From NCBI RefSeq assembly GCF_014873915.1, contig NZ_JADBEJ010000004.1:868001-932000 (forward strand): a DNA stretch of 64,000 nucleotides. The letters are read 5' to 3'. The DNA is from Amycolatopsis roodepoortensis. Its GTDB lineage: Bacteria > Actinomycetota > Actinomycetes > Mycobacteriales > Pseudonocardiaceae. The notes beneath the pieces are model-generated. The model was given only the letters and a program-made list of their open reading frames with translations, was not told the origin of the DNA and ran no database searches. This document shows, piece by piece, positions 1 to 9,215 of this stretch (position 1 is its first letter; the number at the start of each line of letters is the position of its first letter). Both the position numbers and the translations under genes were made by a program.

Positions 1-545
1 AGATCCGCGCCGTACACACCGAAACCACGATCCGCGTCTATCAGGCGTACTCGCCGGCCATCGCCGACGCCGCGCTGAAGGCGGGCACCTTCGTGCCGCC
101 GTTCAAACGCGAACGCATGACCTGGATCAAGCCGTCCTTCCTCTGGATGGCGTACCGCTGCGGCTGGGCGGCGAAGCCCGGCCAGGAGCGCGTACTCGCC
201 CTCGACATCACTCGCGAGGGTTTCGCCTGGGCGCTCGAACACGCGGCGCTCAGCCACTACGACCCCGACGTCCACCCCGACCGGAAGACGTGGCAGGACG
301 AGGTCAAGGCCAGCCCGGTCCGCATCCAGTGGGATCCGGAACGCGGCATCCGGCTCGGCGCGCTGAAGCACCGTTCGCTCCAGATGGGCCTGAGCGGCGA
401 AGCCGTCGATCGCTATGTCGACAAGTGGATCACGGCGGTCACCGACGTCACCCCGCTCATGCGCGAGGTCGGCGCCCTGGTCGCGGCGAACCGCATCGAA
501 GACGCCGAAGCCCTGCTACCCGCGGAGCGCCCGTACCCCGGCTAA
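1..545 (+). CDS. DUF4291 domain protein, 5'-truncated by the window edge
   Basis: C-terminal 180 residues of a protein whose start lies before the window; the reading frame enters at base 3. The segment IRVYQAYSPAIADAAL followed by FVPPFKRERMTWIKPSFLWM is the typical core of DUF4291 proteins, a family of unknown function widespread in actinobacteria and fungi. Further conserved-looking blocks are LALDITREGFAWAL and VRIQWDPERG. No signal peptide or membrane segment is visible in the part present. Its TAA stop overlaps the stop of the convergent small gene on the other strand by 4 nt. The family assignment is by motif recognition; the biochemical role is unknown. Confidence 0.85.
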   Translation, partial: IRAVHTETTIRVYQAYSPAIADAALKAGTFVPPFKRERMTWIKPSFLWMAYRCGWAAKPGQERVLALDITREGFAWALEHAALSHYDPDVHPDRKTWQDEVKASPVRIQWDPERGIRLGALKHRSLQMGLSGEAVDRYVDKWITAVTDVTPLMREVGALVAANRIEDAEALLPAERPYPG

Positions 546-808
546 GGCCGCCACTTGAGGCCGCTCATCCCGGCGACCTCGAGGTCCTGGGGCGAAGCCC
601 AGCGGACGGTCCCCGGCCGGACGTGCACCCCGGCCGTCACCGTCCAGTCCGGCTCGTCGGGCTCGACGTGCTCCATCTCCTTGAAGTCGTCGAGCGTCGG
701 CCAGACCGCCGAGCACGAGTCGCACATCAGCACGACCTTGCCGGACTCGGTGACCAGCGGGCGCACGCGCCCCTCGTCCCAGAACGACGGGCACTCGTCG
801 AGCCACAT
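542..808 (-). CDS. small hypothetical protein with a CDSC motif
   Basis: An 88-residue protein starting MWLDECPSFWDEGR. The ATG at 808 is preceded on its strand by a GAGGTGGTGG stretch that can serve as ribosome binding site, and I saw no in-frame GTG in the codons just upstream that I checked. Residues around 30-35 read LMCDSCSAVW, a CxxC pair that could bind metal, followed by an acidic stretch and GVHVRPGTVRWASPQDL. No signal peptide or membrane helix. It converges on the DUF4291 gene and the two stop codons share the tetranucleotide CTAA. I do not recognise a family; expression as a real gene is likely from the start-site context and acidic composition. Confidence 0.6.
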   Translation of the reverse strand: MWLDECPSFWDEGRVRPLVTESGKVVLMCDSCSAVWPTLDDFKEMEHVEPDEPDWTVTAGVHVRPGTVRWASPQDLEVAGMSGLKWRP

Positions 809-1169
809 CGGCTGCCACCACCTCGCGGGCGATCGGCGGCCGGCACGACACCGGCCGCATCCTCCACCCAGCGAAACCCCCCGACGTGAACTCCAGGCTG
901 TCCGGGCACGACGACCCAGCCAACCTTTACCGACGGGACAGTGACCTGACCTGCACGGACGGTGAAAGTGACAGCAAAGGTCCCTTGCTCCCCCGCCGGA
1001 GGCGGACCGGGCCGGATTTCGGTCTCTTGATCGAGACAGTGACCCATCACCTAGTGCGCCACGCCTCACACAGGCCAGTTCCATCACACGGCTGCGACCG
1101 AGGGGGTTAGCCTGGTAGGCGCATCAGCGGTGTTCAAGATCTCGAGACGGATAGAGGCGAGTCCAAGCC
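809..1169. other. intergenic region upstream of kgd
   Basis: About 360 bp between the small minus-strand gene and kgd, without a convincing gene. It should hold divergent promoters for both. An 18-nt element at 976-993 is repeated exactly at 44434-44451 and is annotated separately. The kgd start is preceded by GAGGCGAG about 10 nt upstream. No clear operator was recognised. Confidence 0.5.
976..1004. repeat. short dispersed repeat, copy 1 (AAAGGTCCCTTGCTCCCC)
   Basis: AAAGGTCCCTTGCTCCCC is identical to 44434-44451. In both places a small GC hairpin follows directly (here CCGCC-GGA-GGCGG; there CCCCTC-TG-GAGGGG). The flanks differ, so this is a dispersed element rather than gene duplication. 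It may be a degraded half of a longer palindrome of the kind seen elsewhere in the window. Confidence 0.55.
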
Positions 1170-4100
1170 GTGTCCAGCAGCAGCCCTGCGTCACAATTCG
1201 GCCCCAACGAGTGGGTCGTCGAGGAAATGTACGACCAGTTCCTTGCCGACCCCAGCTCAGTCGATGCCGCCTGGCACGACTTCTTCGCGGACTTCAAGCC
1301 AACGCAGGACGCGCAGGCGAAGGCTGACGACGCACGTCAGACCTCTGCGGAGGGAAGCGCGGACGCCAACGGCCAGGCCGCCAAGCCGACGCCGCAGACG
1401 GTCCGCAACGCCGAGTCCGCCGCGAAGCAGACCGCCCCGGCGAAGGCTGCGCCGAAGACGGCCCCGAAGACCGAGGCGAAGGCGGCGGCGCCCAAGGCCG
1501 CGCCCAAGGCGGCCGAGAAGACGGCCGAGAAGGCCCCCGCCAAGCCCGCCGAGAAGGACGCCGAGCCGGAGTCGAAGCAGCTCCGCGGCGCCGCGGCGGC
1601 GATCGCGAAGAACATGGACGCCTCGCTGTCCGTGCCGACGGCCACGAGTGTGCGCGCCGTCCCGGCGAAGCTGATGGCCGACAACCGCATCGTCATCAAC
1701 AACCACCTCAAGCGCACGCGCGGCGGCAAGATCTCCTTCACGCACCTCATCGGGTACGCGATGGTCCGCGCGCTGAAGAACTTCCCGAACATGAACCGGC
1801 ACTACCAGCTGATCGACGGGAAGCCGTTCGCGGTCACGCCGGAGCACGTGAACTTCGGTCTCGCGATCGACATGAAGGGCAAGGAAGGCGCCCGCACGCT
1901 CGTCGTGGCCTCCATCAAGGCCACCGAGAACATGACCTTCATGCAGTTCTGGCAGGCCTACGAGGAGATCGTCAAGAAGGCCCGCAACGGCAAGCTGACC
2001 GCCGACGACTTCGCCGGCACCACGATCTCGCTGACCAACCCCGGCGGCATCGGCACCAACCACTCGGTGCCGCGCCTGCAGGCGGGCCAGGGCGCGATCA
2101 TCGGCGTCGGCGCCATGCAGTACCCGGCGCACTTCGAGGGCACCAGCGAGAAGGCCCTGGTCGACCTCGGCGTCTCCAAGATCATGACGCTGACCTCGAC
2201 GTACGACCACCGCATCATCCAGGGCGCGGAGTCGGGCGAGTTCCTCAAGCGCATCCACGAGCTGCTGCTCGGCGAGGACGGCTTCTACGACGACGTCTTC
2301 ACCAGCCTGCGCCTGCCGTATGAGCCGATCCGCTGGGTCGCCGACATCCCGGACGGCCCGGTCGACAAGACCGCGCGCGTCATCGAGCTGATCGACGCCT
2401 TCCGCATGCGCGGTCACCTGATGGCCGACACCGACCCGCTGAACTACCGGCAGCGCAGCCACGCCGACCTCGACGTCCTCTCCCACGGCCTGACCCTGTG
2501 GGACCTGGACCGCGAGTTCCCGGTCGGCGGCTTCGCCGGCCAGGAGCGGATGAAGCTGCGCGACATCCTCGGCGTCCTGCGCAACTCGTACTGCCGCACC
2601 GTCGGCATCGAGTACACGCACATCCTCGACCCCGAGGAGCGCCGCTGGATCCAGGACCGCGTCGAGATCCCGCACGAGAAGCCGGACCCCGCCGTCCAGA
2701 AGTACGTGCTCTCGAAGCTCAACGCCGCCGAGGCGTTCGAGACCTTCCTGCAGACCAAGTACGTCGGCCAGAAGCGGTTCTCCCTCGAAGGCGGCGAGAC
2801 GGCGATCCCGCTGCTCGACACGCTGCTGGACAAGGCCGCCGAGCACGAGCTCGACGAGGTCGTCATCGGCATGCCGCACCGCGGCCGCCTGAACGTGCTC
2901 GCGAACATCGTCGGCAAGCCGATCGCGCAGATCTTCCAGGAGTTCGAGGGCAACCTCGACCCGGGCCAGGCGCACGGTTCCGGTGACGTGAAGTACCACC
3001 TCGGCGCCGAGGGCAAGTACTTCCGCATGTTCGGCGACGGCGAGACCAAGGTGTCGCTGACCGCGAACCCGTCGCACCTGGAGACCGTCGACCCGGTCCT
3101 CGAGGGCATCGTCCGCGCGAAGCAGGACATCCTCGACAAGGGCGGCGAGGGTTTCACCGTCCTCCCGGTCCTGATGCACGGCGACGCGGCCTTCGCCGGC
3201 CAGGGTGTCGTGGCCGAGACCTTGAACCTGGCGCTGCTGCGCGGCTACCGCACCGGCGGCACCGTGCACGTCATCGTCAACAACCAGGTCGGCTTCACCA
3301 CCGCGCCCGAGCACTCGCGGTCGAGCCAGTACGCCACCGACGTCGCGAAGATGATCGGCTCCCCGATCTTCCATGTGAACGGCGACGACCCCGAGGCCGC
3401 GCACTGGGTGGCCAAGCTGGCCGTCGACTACCGCCAGGCGTTCCACAAGGACGTCGTGATCGACCTGATCTGCTACCGCCGCCGCGGCCACAACGAGGGC
3501 GACGACCCCTCGATGACGCAGCCGGCGATGTACGACATCATCGACACGAAGCGTTCGGTCCGGAAGACCTACACCGAATCGCTGATCGGCCGCGGCGACA
3601 TCTCCGTCGAAGAGGCCGAGGCCGCGTTGCGCGACTTCTCCAGCCAGCTGGAGCACGTCTTCAACGAGGTCCGCGAGCTGGAGAAGCACCCGGCGAAGGC
3701 CAGCCCCTCGGTCGAGGAGGAGCAGCAGGTCCCGGCGAAGGTGCCCACGGCGACCACCACCGAGGTCATCGAGCACATCGGCGACGCGTTCCTCAACGTG
3801 CCCGAGGGCTTCACCCCGCACCCGCGGGTCAAGCCGGTCATGGAGCGCCGCCACAAGATGTCCCGCGAAGGCGGCATCGACTGGGCGTTCGGTGAGCTGC
3901 TCGCCTTCGGTTCGCTGGCCATGGAAGGCCGCCTCGTGCGGCTGTCCGGCCAGGACTCCCGCCGCGGCACCTTCACCCAGCGCCACTCGGTGCTGATCGA
4001 CCGCAAGACCGGCCAGGAGTACTCGCCGCTGCAGAACCTGGCCGAGGGCCAGGGCCGCGTGATGATCTACGACTCGGCGCTGTCGGAGTACGCGGCGGTC

Positions 4101-4901
4101 GGCTTCGAATACGGCTACTCCGTGGCCAACTCCGAAGCGCTGGTCATGTGGGAAGCGCAGTTCGGTGACTTCGTCAACGGCGCGCAGACCGTCATCGACG
4201 AGTACATCTCCTCCGGCGAGGCCAAGTGGGGCCAGCTCTCCGACGTCGTGCTGCTGCTGCCGCACGGCCACGAGGGCCAGGGCCCGGACCACACCTCCGG
4301 CCGCATCGAGCGCTTCCTCTCGCTGTGCGCGGAGGGCTCGATGACCGTCGCGGTCCCGTCGACCCCGGCGAACTACTTCCACCTGCTCCGCCGTCACGCG
4401 CTCGACGGAGTCAACCGGCCGCTGGTGGTCTTCACCCCCAAGTCGATGCTGCGCAACAAGGCGGCGACCTCGGCGGTCGAGGACTTCACCGGCCAGTCGA
4501 AGTTCATGTCGGTCATCGACGACGCCGATGTCGACCCGTCGAAGGTGCGCAAGGTCCTGCTGACCTCGGGCAAGCTGTACTGGGAGCTGGTGGCCGAGCG
4601 CGCCAAGCGCGAGGCGAACGACATCGCGATCGTGCGGGTCGAGCAGTACTACCCGCTGCCGAAGAAGAAGCTGCTGGCGGCGCTCGAGCGCTACAACGGC
4701 GCTCCCGCGGTCTGGGTCCAGGAGGAGCCGGAGAACCAGGGCGCGTGGCCGTTCTTCGGCCTGAACCTGCCGCGGAAGCTCCCGGAGGTGTTCTCCAGCC
4801 TGGACGTCGTGTCGCGTCGTCCGATGGCGGCGCCGTCGGCCGGTTCGTCCAAGGTGCACGAGGTCGAGCAGAAGGCGCTGATCGCGCGGGCCTTCGACTG
4901 A
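1170..4901 (+). CDS. kgd: multifunctional 2-oxoglutarate metabolism enzyme (Kgd/SucA)
   Basis: A 1243-residue protein, the usual size of actinobacterial Kgd, which acts as 2-oxoglutarate decarboxylase, carboligase and E1 component of the 2-oxoglutarate dehydrogenase complex in the TCA cycle. Residues 1-45 are the E1 N-terminal segment ([16 protein letters not shown]). Residues about 45-135 are a long Ala/Pro/Lys linker. Residues about 140-370 form an E2-like acyltransferase domain ending in the [13 protein letters not shown] signature near 346. The rest is the ThDP-dependent E1: [16 protein letters not shown] near 568, [14 protein letters not shown] near 670, then [17 protein letters not shown]. 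The GTG at 1170 gives the canonical N-terminus. The gene stands alone and ends before a strong palindromic terminator. E2-E1 fusion of this type is characteristic of Corynebacteriales and Pseudonocardiales. Confidence 0.97.
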   Translation: MSSSSPASQFGPNEWVVEEMYDQFLADPSSVDAAWHDFFADFKPTQDAQAKADDARQTSAEGSADANGQAAKPTPQTVRNAESAAKQTAPAKAAPKTAPKTEAKAAAPKAAPKAAEKTAEKAPAKPAEKDAEPESKQLRGAAAAIAKNMDASLSVPTATSVRAVPAKLMADNRIVINNHLKRTRGGKISFTHLIGYAMVRALKNFPNMNRHYQLIDGKPFAVTPEHVNFGLAIDMKGKEGARTLVVASIKATENMTFMQFWQAYEEIVKKARNGKLTADDFAGTTISLTNPGGIGTNHSVPRLQAGQGAIIGVGAMQYPAHFEGTSEKALVDLGVSKIMTLTSTYDHRIIQGAESGEFLKRIHELLLGEDGFYDDVFTSLRLPYEPIRWVADIPDGPVDKTARVIELIDAFRMRGHLMADTDPLNYRQRSHADLDVLSHGLTLWDLDREFPVGGFAGQERMKLRDILGVLRNSYCRTVGIEYTHILDPEERRWIQDRVEIPHEKPDPAVQKYVLSKLNAAEAFETFLQTKYVGQKRFSLEGGETAIPLLDTLLDKAAEHELDEVVIGMPHRGRLNVLANIVGKPIAQIFQEFEGNLDPGQAHGSGDVKYHLGAEGKYFRMFGDGETKVSLTANPSHLETVDPVLEGIVRAKQDILDKGGEGFTVLPVLMHGDAAFAGQGVVAETLNLALLRGYRTGGTVHVIVNNQVGFTTAPEHSRSSQYATDVAKMIGSPIFHVNGDDPEAAHWVAKLAVDYRQAFHKDVVIDLICYRRRGHNEGDDPSMTQPAMYDIIDTKRSVRKTYTESLIGRGDISVEEAEAALRDFSSQLEHVFNEVRELEKHPAKASPSVEEEQQVPAKVPTATTTEVIEHIGDAFLNVPEGFTPHPRVKPVMERRHKMSREGGIDWAFGELLAFGSLAMEGRLVRLSGQDSRRGTFTQRHSVLIDRKTGQEYSPLQNLAEGQGRVMIYDSALSEYAAVGFEYGYSVANSEALVMWEAQFGDFVNGAQTVIDEYISSGEAKWGQLSDVVLLLPHGHEGQGPDHTSGRIERFLSLCAEGSMTVAVPSTPANYFHLLRRHALDGVNRPLVVFTPKSMLRNKAATSAVEDFTGQSKFMSVIDDADVDPSKVRKVLLTSGKLYWELVAERAKREANDIAIVRVEQYYPLPKKKLLAALERYNGAPAVWVQEEPENQGAWPFFGLNLPRKLPEVFSSLDVVSRRPMAAPSAGSSKVHEVEQKALIARAFD

Positions 4902-4912
4902 TCGCCTAGAAG

Positions 4913-4965
4913 TACATGAAGGCCCCCTTCCTTGCGCCTGTCGCAAGGAAGGGGGCCTTCATGTA
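4913..4965. terminator. perfect 24-bp palindrome after kgd (family A)
   Basis: Arms TACATGAAGGCCCCCTTCCT...(4913-4936) and their exact complement (4942-4965) flank a 5-nt loop CCTGT. It lies 12 nt after the kgd stop and is followed by TTTGGGG. Nearly the same hairpin recurs at 59417-59473 after a different gene. Confidence 0.85.
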
Positions 4966-5027
4966 TTTGGGGTGTCGAAAACGGCGAGTCCCGTTCGTGT
5001 AGTGGGCAAACGACCGAAGGAGACACC

Positions 5028-5816
5028 ATGAACACCCTGCTCGACGGCCTCAAGCTCCCCGAATCCGCCCGCTGGCACGACGGCCGTCTCTGGCTGGCGA
5101 ACTGGGGCGGCGGCCAGATCCTCGCCGTCACGCCGGATGGCGAGAGCCAACTGATCGCGAACGTGCCGACCGCGATGCCGCTCACCTTCGACTGGCTCCC
5201 CGACGGCCGCCTGCTCATCGTCGACGGCCCGAACGCCCGCCTGCTCAACGCGGATCTGAGCACCTACGCGGACCTGAGCCCGGTCGCCTCCCTCTGGAAC
5301 GAAGTCGTGGTCGACGGCCGCGGCAACGCGTTCGTCAACGGAATGAACGACTTCCAGGCGCCCGGCGTCATCGCCGTCGTCACCCCGGACGGCGAAGTAC
5401 GCCAGGTCGCCGACGGCATCCTGTTCGGCAACGGCATGGCCGTCGCCCCCGACGGCGGAACGCTGATCGTCGCCGAGTCGTACGGCTGCAGGCTCACCGC
5501 GTTCGACATCGCCGAGGATGGCTCGCTGTCCGGCAGGCGGGTGTGGGCCGACCTCGGCGGCGACCACCCGGACGGCATCTGCCTCGATGCCGACGGTGCG
5601 GTCTGGTACGCGGACGTGGCGGCCAAGCACTGCGTCCGCGTCCGCGAAGGAGGCGAAGTACTTCAGAAGGTCGAGTCCGACCGAGGCTGCTTCTCCTGCA
5701 CGCTCGGCGGCGAGGACGGGCGTTCGCTCTACGTCCTCACCGCCGAGTGGCACGGCTGGGAGAACCCGTTCGGCGACGGGCCGACCGGGCAGGTCCAGGT
5801 CACCGAAATCGGCTAG
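5028..5816 (+). CDS. SMP-30/gluconolactonase-like beta-propeller protein
   Basis: 262 residues, starting MNTLLDGLKLPESARWHDGR. The ATG at 5028 has a GAAGGAGA ribosome binding site 5 nt upstream, so an in-frame opening that extends upstream into the kgd terminator is not used. The motifs LPESARWHDGRLWLANWGGG, NGMAVAPDGGTLIVAES and HPDGICLDADGAVWYADV are those of the SMP-30/Gluconolactonase/LRE family: metal-dependent sugar lactonases and related esterases with a six-bladed propeller. Likely metal ligands are the N-terminal Glu (PES) and the later NGMA and DG positions. No signal peptide, so cytoplasmic. Its TAG overlaps the stop of the convergent membrane protein gene (CTAG). The substrate cannot be told. 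Confidence 0.85.
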   Translation: MNTLLDGLKLPESARWHDGRLWLANWGGGQILAVTPDGESQLIANVPTAMPLTFDWLPDGRLLIVDGPNARLLNADLSTYADLSPVASLWNEVVVDGRGNAFVNGMNDFQAPGVIAVVTPDGEVRQVADGILFGNGMAVAPDGGTLIVAESYGCRLTAFDIAEDGSLSGRRVWADLGGDHPDGICLDADGAVWYADVAAKHCVRVREGGEVLQKVESDRGCFSCTLGGEDGRSLYVLTAEWHGWENPFGDGPTGQVQVTEIG

Positions 5817-6529
5817 CCGATCGCCTCGGAGGTCGCCTTGGCCATCTTCAGGGCGTTCTCCTTGCACACCGTCTGGTTGACCGTGCCGGACGGGTCGGGG
5901 CCGGTCACGATGATCTCGCCCTCGACGTTGCCCTGGTAGAACTTGATCTGGCACTGGCTCGACGAGTCGAGCTTGGTGTGCACGGCCTTGGTCGCCTTCG
6001 CCATGCTGGGGATGAGCACGCCGCCGTCGGTCACGGCGTTCTCGACCCCGGCCTTGGCCCACTCCTCCCCGGCACCCGAGCCCGGCTCCTTCGACTTCGA
6101 CAGGTACATCGAGACGGTCGCCGAAGGCGCGTTGGGCTCACGCCAGCTGCAGGACGAACGGGTGTAGGTGATGTCGTCGTTCGACGTGCTCGCCGGCTCC
6201 TCGCCCTTCGGCGTTTCGAGCGGCGGCAGGTTCCGGATCTTGCTCCCGATCCGCTCGCAGGCGGGCATGGAGGTGTACTTGTCCGGCGGGCCGGTCTTCT
6301 TGGACGACGTCGGCGCCGCGGTCGGCGACGAACCGGAGTCGGACAGCAGCAGGAAGGCCGCGACCCCGCCACCGCCGAGCAGCACCACCGCGCCGATGAC
6401 CAGACCGACGACGAGCCCGGTGTTCGACTTCTTGGGCGGCGGGCCGTATCCGGGCGGCGGGTATCCCGGATATCCCTGCGGCGGATACGGCTGCTGAGGT
6501 CCCTGCTGATAGGGCGGTCCGGGCTGCAT
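5813..6529 (-). CDS. membrane-anchored DUF3558-like extracellular protein
   Basis: 238 residues. The chosen ATG at 6529 starts MQPGPPYQQGPQQPYPPQG, a proline/glycine/tyrosine-rich cytoplasmic tail. One hydrophobic segment follows (VVGLVIGAVVLLGGGGVAAF, about residues 40-60), then a Ser/Thr/Pro linker and an extracellular domain of about 160 residues with three Cys (PACERIG, SSCSWRE, SQCQIKFY, plus QTVCKENAL near the end). This is the architecture of actinobacterial DUF3558/sensor-like proteins, of unknown function. The family name is tentative. Proline-rich heads of this type are common on actinobacterial envelope proteins. Confidence 0.75.
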   Translation of the reverse strand: MQPGPPYQQGPQQPYPPQGYPGYPPPGYGPPPKKSNTGLVVGLVIGAVVLLGGGGVAAFLLLSDSGSSPTAAPTSSKKTGPPDKYTSMPACERIGSKIRNLPPLETPKGEEPASTSNDDITYTRSSCSWREPNAPSATVSMYLSKSKEPGSGAGEEWAKAGVENAVTDGGVLIPSMAKATKAVHTKLDSSSQCQIKFYQGNVEGEIIVTGPDPSGTVNQTVCKENALKMAKATSEAIG

Positions 6530-6607
6530 GCGGAGAGGGTAAAGCCTCGCGAAGGTCCTTAGTGGACGAACGCCGCAACTGGGCGCCGAATCACTCTCCG
6601 GCGACGG

Positions 6608-6643
6608 GAAGGCCCCCTTCCCAGCAGGAGGAAGGGGGCCTTC
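6608..6643. terminator. 14-bp hairpin after the S8 protease gene (family A)
   Basis: GAAGGCCCCCTTCC (6608-6621) pairs exactly with GGAAGGGGGCCTTC (6630-6643) around an 8-nt loop. It lies 18 nt past the protease stop on the minus strand. Confidence 0.8.
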
Positions 6644-6661
6644 ACGCACTCCAGGGGTGGA

Positions 6662-8227
6662 TCAGACGGTCAGCGACCAGCTGTTGAGGGAGCCGGTGTC
6701 GACCCGGTAGACGTCCTGGACCTTCAGCTTCCAGGCACCGTTGGCGGCCTCGGACGAGACGTTGGCGGTGTAGGTGGTGTTGATGTTGTCGGACGAGTCG
6801 TTGCTCGAGTTCTTCAGGCGGTACGAGCTGCCGTCCGGCGCGACCAGGTCGATGACGAGGTCACCGACGTAGGTGTGCGTGATGTTCACCGCGACCTTGG
6901 TGGTGGCCGAGGCGTTGCGGGCGCAGTTCGCGACGGTGATCGTGCTGGTCACCGCGGCACCGGCGTCGGGGATGGCGACGACGCCGCTGTTGGTCTGCGT
7001 GCCACAGGGGGTGGGCTCGGGGCCGGGGCCACCGCCCGCGCCGGTGTAGAGCAGCACGTTCGGCGAACCGGTGCCCGGGTTGGTCACCTTGTCCTTGGTG
7101 CCGTTGGCGACCAGCGCGTCACGGACCTGCTTCGGCGTCGCCGACGGGTTGGCGGAGGCGTACAGGGCCGCCGCGCCCACGACGTGCGGGGTCGCCATCG
7201 AGGTACCGCTGATGGTGTTGGTGCCGTTGTTCAGCCACGTCGACGTGATACCGCTGCCCGGCGCGAAGATGTCGAGGCAGGTGCCGATGTTGGAGAAGCT
7301 CGACCGCGCGTCCGTGTTCGTCGTCGAGCCGACGGTGATCGCTTCCGGCGTGCGGGCGGGCGAGACGTTGCACGCGTTGGCGCCGGTGTCGTTACCGGCC
7401 GCGACACCGTAGGTGATGCCCGCCGCGATCGACCGCTGGACGGCCTGGTCGAGCGTTGTCGAAGCGCCGCCACCGAGGCTCATGTTCGCGACGGCGGGCT
7501 TGACGGCGTTCGCGGTCACCCAGTCGACACCGGCGATGACGCCGGCGGTCGTCCCGGAACCGGAGCAGTTCAGCACGCGGACGGCGACGAGCTTGACGCC
7601 CTTGGCCAGACCGTGCGCGGTACCGCCGATGGTGCCGGCGACGTGGGTGCCGTGACCCTGGCAGTCCGTGGCGTCGTTGTCGTTGTCGACGGTGTCACGG
7701 CCGTGGGTCGCGCGCCCGCCGAAGTCGGGGTGCGTGGTGAGGATGCCGGTGTCGACGACGTACGCGGTGACGTTCGACGCCGTGGTGCTGTAGCTGTACT
7801 TCTGGTTGAGCGGAAGGCTCTGCTGGTCGACCCGGTCCAGGCCCCACGACGGCGGGTTCAGCTGGTCCGCCGAGATCGAGACGGTCTGGTTCTGCTCCAC
7901 GTAGGCGACGGCGGGGTCGGCGGCGACGCGCTTCGCCTGCTTTTCGGTCAGCGCGCCGGAGAAACCACGGACAGAAGACGCGAAGGTCTTCTCGACCGTG
8001 CCGCCGTGGCGCTGGGTCACGCTCTTCGCGGTGGCTTCGACCGACGAGCCGTCCTTCAGCACGACGATGTAGCTGTCCTTGATGGCCTTGTCGCTACCCG
8101 CGTTGACGATCGAACCCTCGGCCGCCGACGCGACGGTGGTGCCGCCCAGCGCCGTCAGCACGGCGACGGCCGCGGCCACACCGAAGGCGGGCAGTCGTCT
8201 CTTCAAGGTTCCCAGGGAATTGTTCAA
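6662..8227 (-). CDS. secreted S8 subtilisin-like protease with C-terminal P-domain
   Basis: 521 residues. Residues 1-36 are a signal peptide (LKRRLPAFGVAAAVAVLTAL ending TVASAA). Residues about 50-115 are an I9 propeptide (DSYIVVLKDGSS to AYVEQNQTV). The catalytic domain has Asp159 (YVVDTGI), His192 (QGHGTHVAGTIGG), the oxyanion Asn (GVAAGND) and Ser343 (GTSMATPHVVGAAAL). After a GGGPGPEPTP linker, residues about 402-521 form a proprotein-convertase P-domain (YVGDLVIDLVAPDGSSYRL, WKLKVQDVYRVDTGSLNSWSL). Such enzymes are extracellular endopeptidases activated by removal of the propeptide. Monocistronic, followed by its own hairpin. All catalytic residues are present. Confidence 0.96.
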   Translation of the reverse strand: MNNSLGTLKRRLPAFGVAAAVAVLTALGGTTVASAAEGSIVNAGSDKAIKDSYIVVLKDGSSVEATAKSVTQRHGGTVEKTFASSVRGFSGALTEKQAKRVAADPAVAYVEQNQTVSISADQLNPPSWGLDRVDQQSLPLNQKYSYSTTASNVTAYVVDTGILTTHPDFGGRATHGRDTVDNDNDATDCQGHGTHVAGTIGGTAHGLAKGVKLVAVRVLNCSGSGTTAGVIAGVDWVTANAVKPAVANMSLGGGASTTLDQAVQRSIAAGITYGVAAGNDTGANACNVSPARTPEAITVGSTTNTDARSSFSNIGTCLDIFAPGSGITSTWLNNGTNTISGTSMATPHVVGAAALYASANPSATPKQVRDALVANGTKDKVTNPGTGSPNVLLYTGAGGGPGPEPTPCGTQTNSGVVAIPDAGAAVTSTITVANCARNASATTKVAVNITHTYVGDLVIDLVAPDGSSYRLKNSSNDSSDNINTTYTANVSSEAANGAWKLKVQDVYRVDTGSLNSWSLTV

Positions 8228-8614
8228 GATATTCCTCCCAGGCAGGGTCGACCCACGGACATGAAGAAGCCCGCCGGATCGTTGGGGTGACTCAGAGGTG
8301 AAGCGCGTTCCACTTAGGAGCGCAGGCTGAGACTAAGTGGCGGATTCACCCCAAGGAAGACCTTGCATTACGGACATCCCGGTAGTAATGGACGCCCCGT
8401 CGACGCAGTTCGGGCACCGTTCGGCCCCGGCCTTTAGTCGCGTTTTACCGCCGTACGGCCCACGAAGAATTGGGGTTCCGCACATCTGGTGGTCGTTTTC
8501 CGTCCCCTCGGCCGTTTCAACGCCGTGGAAGTACACACGGATGGCCGCCTACTAAAGTCGCGACCTCGGACGGCGGAAATCGATTTCCATCCTACCTTCG
8601 GATGGAGCACACTC
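8228..8614. other. divergent promoter region, protease and GNAT
   Basis: About 390 bp between two divergently transcribed genes. Short openings on both strands exist, but none has a ribosome binding site and plausible protein together. It contains one inverted repeat, CCACTTAG (8310-8317) and CTAAGTGG (8333-8340), which could be an operator for the secreted protease. Confidence 0.45.
8310..8340. promoter_or_regulatory. 8-bp inverted repeat upstream of the S8 protease
   Basis: CCACTTAG and CTAAGTGG are separated by 15 nt, with the centre about 100 bp before the protease start. Candidate operator only; no regulator gene is adjacent. Confidence 0.35.
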
Positions 8615-9136
8615 GTGCGCATGCTGCTCCGACAGGAAACCCCGGCCGACCGCGAGGCGATCCACGCCGTCCATCTGGCCGCGTTCGAGAAACTCAGTGT
8701 CCCGGTGGTCGAGGCGAAACTCGTCGACGAACTGCGGGAGGACGGCGACCTCATCGGCGCACTGTCCATCGTGGCCGAACGCGACGGGGAGGTCGTCGGG
8801 CACGTCTGCTGCAGCCCGGCCAAGCTCGGCTCCGACGAGAAGTCGACGGTCGGTCTCGGCCCGCTCGGGGTCCTGCCCCAGTACCACGGTTCGGGCGCCG
8901 GCTCCGCGCTCGTGCACGCCGTTCTCGGCGCGGCGGACGCGCTCGGTTACGGCGCCGTGGTCCTGCTGGGCGACCCGAACTACTACTCCCGCTTCGGTTT
9001 CGTGCTCGCCGCACAGCACGGGATCACGCCGCCGGTCGCGGAATGGGCGCCGCACTTCCAGGTCCGCACCCTTCGCGCGTACACGCCCGCTCTCCAGGGC
9101 GAGTTCCGCTACTCGCCCGCTTTCGACCGCCTCTAG
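8615..9136 (+). CDS. GNAT family N-acetyltransferase
   Basis: 173 residues from GTG 8615, which has GGAG (8604-8607) at good spacing; an ATG two codons later is the alternative. RQETPADREAIHAVHLAAF is the N-terminal beta-alpha unit. The acetyl-CoA loop region is GVLPQYHGSGAGSALVHAVL. VVLLGDPNYYSRFGFVLA is the C-terminal motif of the YhbS-like GNAT subgroup. Substrate unknown. The gene stands alone and is followed by a family B palindrome. The longer upstream opening has no ribosome binding site and is judged non-coding. Confidence 0.85.
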   Translation: MRMLLRQETPADREAIHAVHLAAFEKLSVPVVEAKLVDELREDGDLIGALSIVAERDGEVVGHVCCSPAKLGSDEKSTVGLGPLGVLPQYHGSGAGSALVHAVLGAADALGYGAVVLLGDPNYYSRFGFVLAAQHGITPPVAEWAPHFQVRTLRAYTPALQGEFRYSPAFDRL

Positions 9137-9143
9137 CCCTCCC

Positions 9144-9205
9144 GCATTTCGTCCTCTGGATGCGGTAGTCGCACGCGCAAGGAGCGCATCCAGAGGACGA
9201 AATGC
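9144..9205. repeat. family B palindrome, copy 1 (21-bp perfect stem)
   Basis: GCATTTCGTCCTCTGGATGCG (first base 9144, 21 nt) pairs perfectly with 9185-9205. The 20-nt loop GTAGTCGCACGCGCAAGGAG is nearly the same as the loops of the copies at 19557, 27563 (reversed) and 35189. It lies between two convergent genes and can terminate both. Confidence 0.85.
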
Positions 9206-9215
9206 CTGGGGTTGG

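Noticed and set aside
1257..4946. A 1229-codon open frame on the minus strand covering kgd
   Set aside because: Its translation is Arg/Val/Leu-rich low-complexity sequence caused by GC-rich third positions of kgd; it has no domain and ignores the true gene ends.
8333..8536. A 67-codon minus-strand frame with a Cys pair in the S8/GNAT intergenic region
   Set aside because: No ribosome binding site, unlike composition from neighbours and contains the operator-like repeat; not supportable as a gene.
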